From Scortum barcoo (taxonomy: Eukaryota > Chordata > Actinopteri > Centrarchiformes > Terapontidae), in the NCBI GenBank assembly GCA_023238725.1, contig CM041533.1:26563068-26627067 (forward strand): 64,000 nucleotides of DNA, in the 5' to 3' direction. The notes below the pieces were generated by a model. It saw only the letters and a program-made list of their open reading frames with translations. It did not search any database and had not been told where the DNA came from. This document shows positions 62,325-64,000 of this stretch, in pieces. Position numbers and translations under genes: made by a program. The number at the start of each line of letters is the position of its first letter. Position 1 is the first letter of the stretch.

Positions 62325-63425
62325 GAAGTCAAGCTCCACAACCTGGGACTGCCCTCATCGCTGTGCCATTGGATCAGGGACTTCCTCACCAACAGGCCTC
62401 AGGTGGTGAGAATCGGGGACAACACATCCTCTACACTGGTTCCTGAAGCACAGGCACACCACAGGGCTGCGTGCTCAGCCCAGCCCTCTTCACTCTCTTC
62501 ACCAGTGACTGTTCTGGACATCCACTCCACAAACACCATCGTAAAGTTTGCAGACGACACCACCATAGTGGGCCTCATATCGGACAATGATGAGACCCAC
62601 TACAGAGAGGAGATCCAGCACCTTACTCAGTGGTGCTCAAACAACAACATTGTTCTGAACACCAGCAAGACCAAGGAGGTCATAGTGGACTACAGGAGGT
62701 CCAGGAGGACAGAGCACACTCCTCTCCTCATCCACGGGGAAGCAGTTGAGCGTGTCAACAATATCAAGTTCCTGGGCATCCACATCACATCTGACCTGAC
62801 CTGGTCCATGAACACAGCTCACCTGGTAAGTAAAGAAGGCTCAACAAAGACTCTTCTTCCTCAGGAAGCTGAAACGTGCTGGACTCTCCCCTCAGCTCCT
62901 GACAAACTTCTACAGGGCCACAATAGAGAGCATCCTCTGCCTCAGTGCAGCAGTGTGGTATGGCAGCTGCACTGCACAAGACCTGAAAGGACTTAGCCTG
63001 GGTGGTGAAAACAGCACAGGGGATTGTGGGAAGTCCTCTTCCAGACCTGGACTCAATATACGCTGGCCGGATGCAGAAGAAGGCCCGACATATTGCCGCC
63101 GACCCTACCTACCCACCTGGGAAAGTGGACTGTTTGTACCACTTCCATCTGGAAAAGCGGTACAGAAACATAAAGACAACAACTAGCAGACTGAAAAACA
63201 GCTTCTTCCCCAGAGCTGTACAATGCATTTCCTCCTAATGAGAACTTGAGCCAACTTGCCTCAAACACCTGACCCACCCCTCTATTGAACATTGCTGCTA
63301 CAACTTTAAATCTTTATGCACATATTACATATTTTTACATATACTTATTTTTACGTTTAAAGCTGGAAGTCACCAATGTTAATTTCGTTATGTGAAAACA
63401 TGATGACAATAAAGATTCTTGATTC
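62325..63425 (+). mobile_element. 5'-truncated L2/CR1-clade LINE, reverse-transcriptase C-terminal half
   Basis: Starts inside the reverse-transcriptase domain (LGLPSSLCHWIRDFLTNRPQ) and is frameshifted near 62445-62510 where the QGCVLSP block should be. It then continues with the catalytic FADDTTIVG, LNTSKTKEVIVDYRR and IKFLGIHIT. After another frameshift near 62825 it reads RLFFLRKLKRAG and AVWYGSCTAQD, then a terminal NSFFPRAV segment. It ends in a gacaataaagattcttgatt tail. Inactive. It lies between the agl 3' end and the orphan frrs1-like exon. Confidence 0.9.
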
Positions 63426-63616
63426 TTGATCTGATATGTAGACCTACAGTATGCACATTATATGACCGTCAGCAGGTGTTTACCCACGCTTGTTTTTATC
63501 CCGGCCTGTATTTGGGACTGGCCTCTATTTGTTTGTGGACCAGCTCCTGTCCAATATTTACAACACAACTTTTATTTGAGCAAGTATGGCATAAAAATGT
63601 TGCTGAACAGATATAC

Positions 63617-63821
63617 CTGTAATGACTTCACCAGGCCTGTAGGTGGCACTACATGTAGAGAGTGTGAAAGGTGGACTACTGGTGGAGGGGGTGAAGGGCG
63701 GGTGTACAGGCATCATGCTGCCACAGGAGATCGCCACAGAGCCATTAGGGAAGCACACACACACCTCCACACACCACACAGATACCACTGCTAAAAGCAA
63801 CATGTTGACTTTAAGAGGCAT
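63617..63821 (-). pseudogene. Second frrs1-like first coding exon (Reeler N-terminus); orphan or truncated
   Basis: A 205-nt open exon encodes a hydrophobic signal peptide (MPLKVNMLLLAVVSVWC), then FPNGSVAISCGSMMP and PPFTLSTCSATYRPGEVIT. It aligns with the first frrs1 exon (YPNGKVKESCGSMEP, SSPYHLETN, FSPGDQI). It has the same length, the same one-base overhang at its donor (gtatat at 63616), and the same acceptor cag directly before ATG. The remaining Reeler, DOMON and b561 exons should lie at lower coordinates on this strand. I see none between here and agl; a dead LINE occupies 62.3-63.4 kb. Either a partial duplicate or a gene whose other exons I missed. The upstream 5' part lies beyond the window. 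Confidence 0.7.
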
Positions 63822-64000
63822 CTGAAACAGACAGCAGAGTCAGGTGTTAGTTTCACACTATGCAGGAAGTCATTTGTCCCAGCAGCTCTAATTTCTGACA
63901 TGCATGTGACATCAAATCAGTCCTTTTTTTCCCAGTGAAAAGGAGATGGTCAAATTCAGATCTCTAATCAACACTTGACACTCACCTATTGCTCCTGAAC

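Noticed and set aside
1..64000. Bacterial-style systems (CRISPR, toxin-antitoxin, prophage, operons)
   Set aside because: The window is vertebrate nuclear DNA with spliced genes; the repeats are microsatellites and eukaryotic transposons.

Overview
This is a piece of a ray-finned (teleost) fish nuclear genome. Coding sequence is split into short exons with GT/AG introns. Non-coding DNA is rich in (CA)n/(TG)n microsatellites, LINE fragments, hAT-like and Tc1/mariner-like elements and a tRNA-derived SINE. There is no sign of operons, plasmids, phage or CRISPR.

Three protein-coding loci stand out. (1) Left, minus strand (coding 2113-9006, CpG-island promoter near 12.1-12.5 kb): a gene with the conserved C-terminal modules of the AKAP2/MISP family behind a large acidic, low-complexity exon. 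As given, that exon has one reading-frame break. (2) Middle, minus strand (19298-27036): frrs1, a ferric-chelate reductase 1 with Reeler, DOMON and cytochrome b561 domains. I resolved 16 coding exons joining in frame to 594 residues. (3) Right of centre, plus strand (36250-56048): agl, the glycogen debranching enzyme. I resolved 34 exon positions that join in frame to 1536 residues with both catalytic domains complete. frrs1 and agl are divergent neighbours, an order I recall from the human locus.

The most interesting feature is in agl. The exon carrying the general-acid glutamate of the 4-alpha-glucanotransferase site exists twice in tandem (45283-45406 and 45741-45864). Both copies are intact, 124 nt long and in the same phase, with their own splice sites. 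Using both would shift the frame, so they look like mutually exclusive exons: a one-gene, two-active-site-variant arrangement. At the right edge (63617-63821, minus) lies a second copy of the frrs1 first coding exon, with the same 205-nt length, phase and acceptor-next-to-ATG layout, but no further exons that I could find.

The rest is mobile DNA: two hAT-type elements with perfect 8-bp target duplications (6317-6911 and 28176-29158), a related composite element in inverted orientation at 30.2-31.35 kb, a TA-flanked inner element, three copies of a LINE/SINE 3' end (15.5, 32.2 and 51.6 kb), four LINE or DIRS-like fragments, and many microsatellites. Exon limits come from reading splice sites and family conservation by eye; no alignment or transcript was available.
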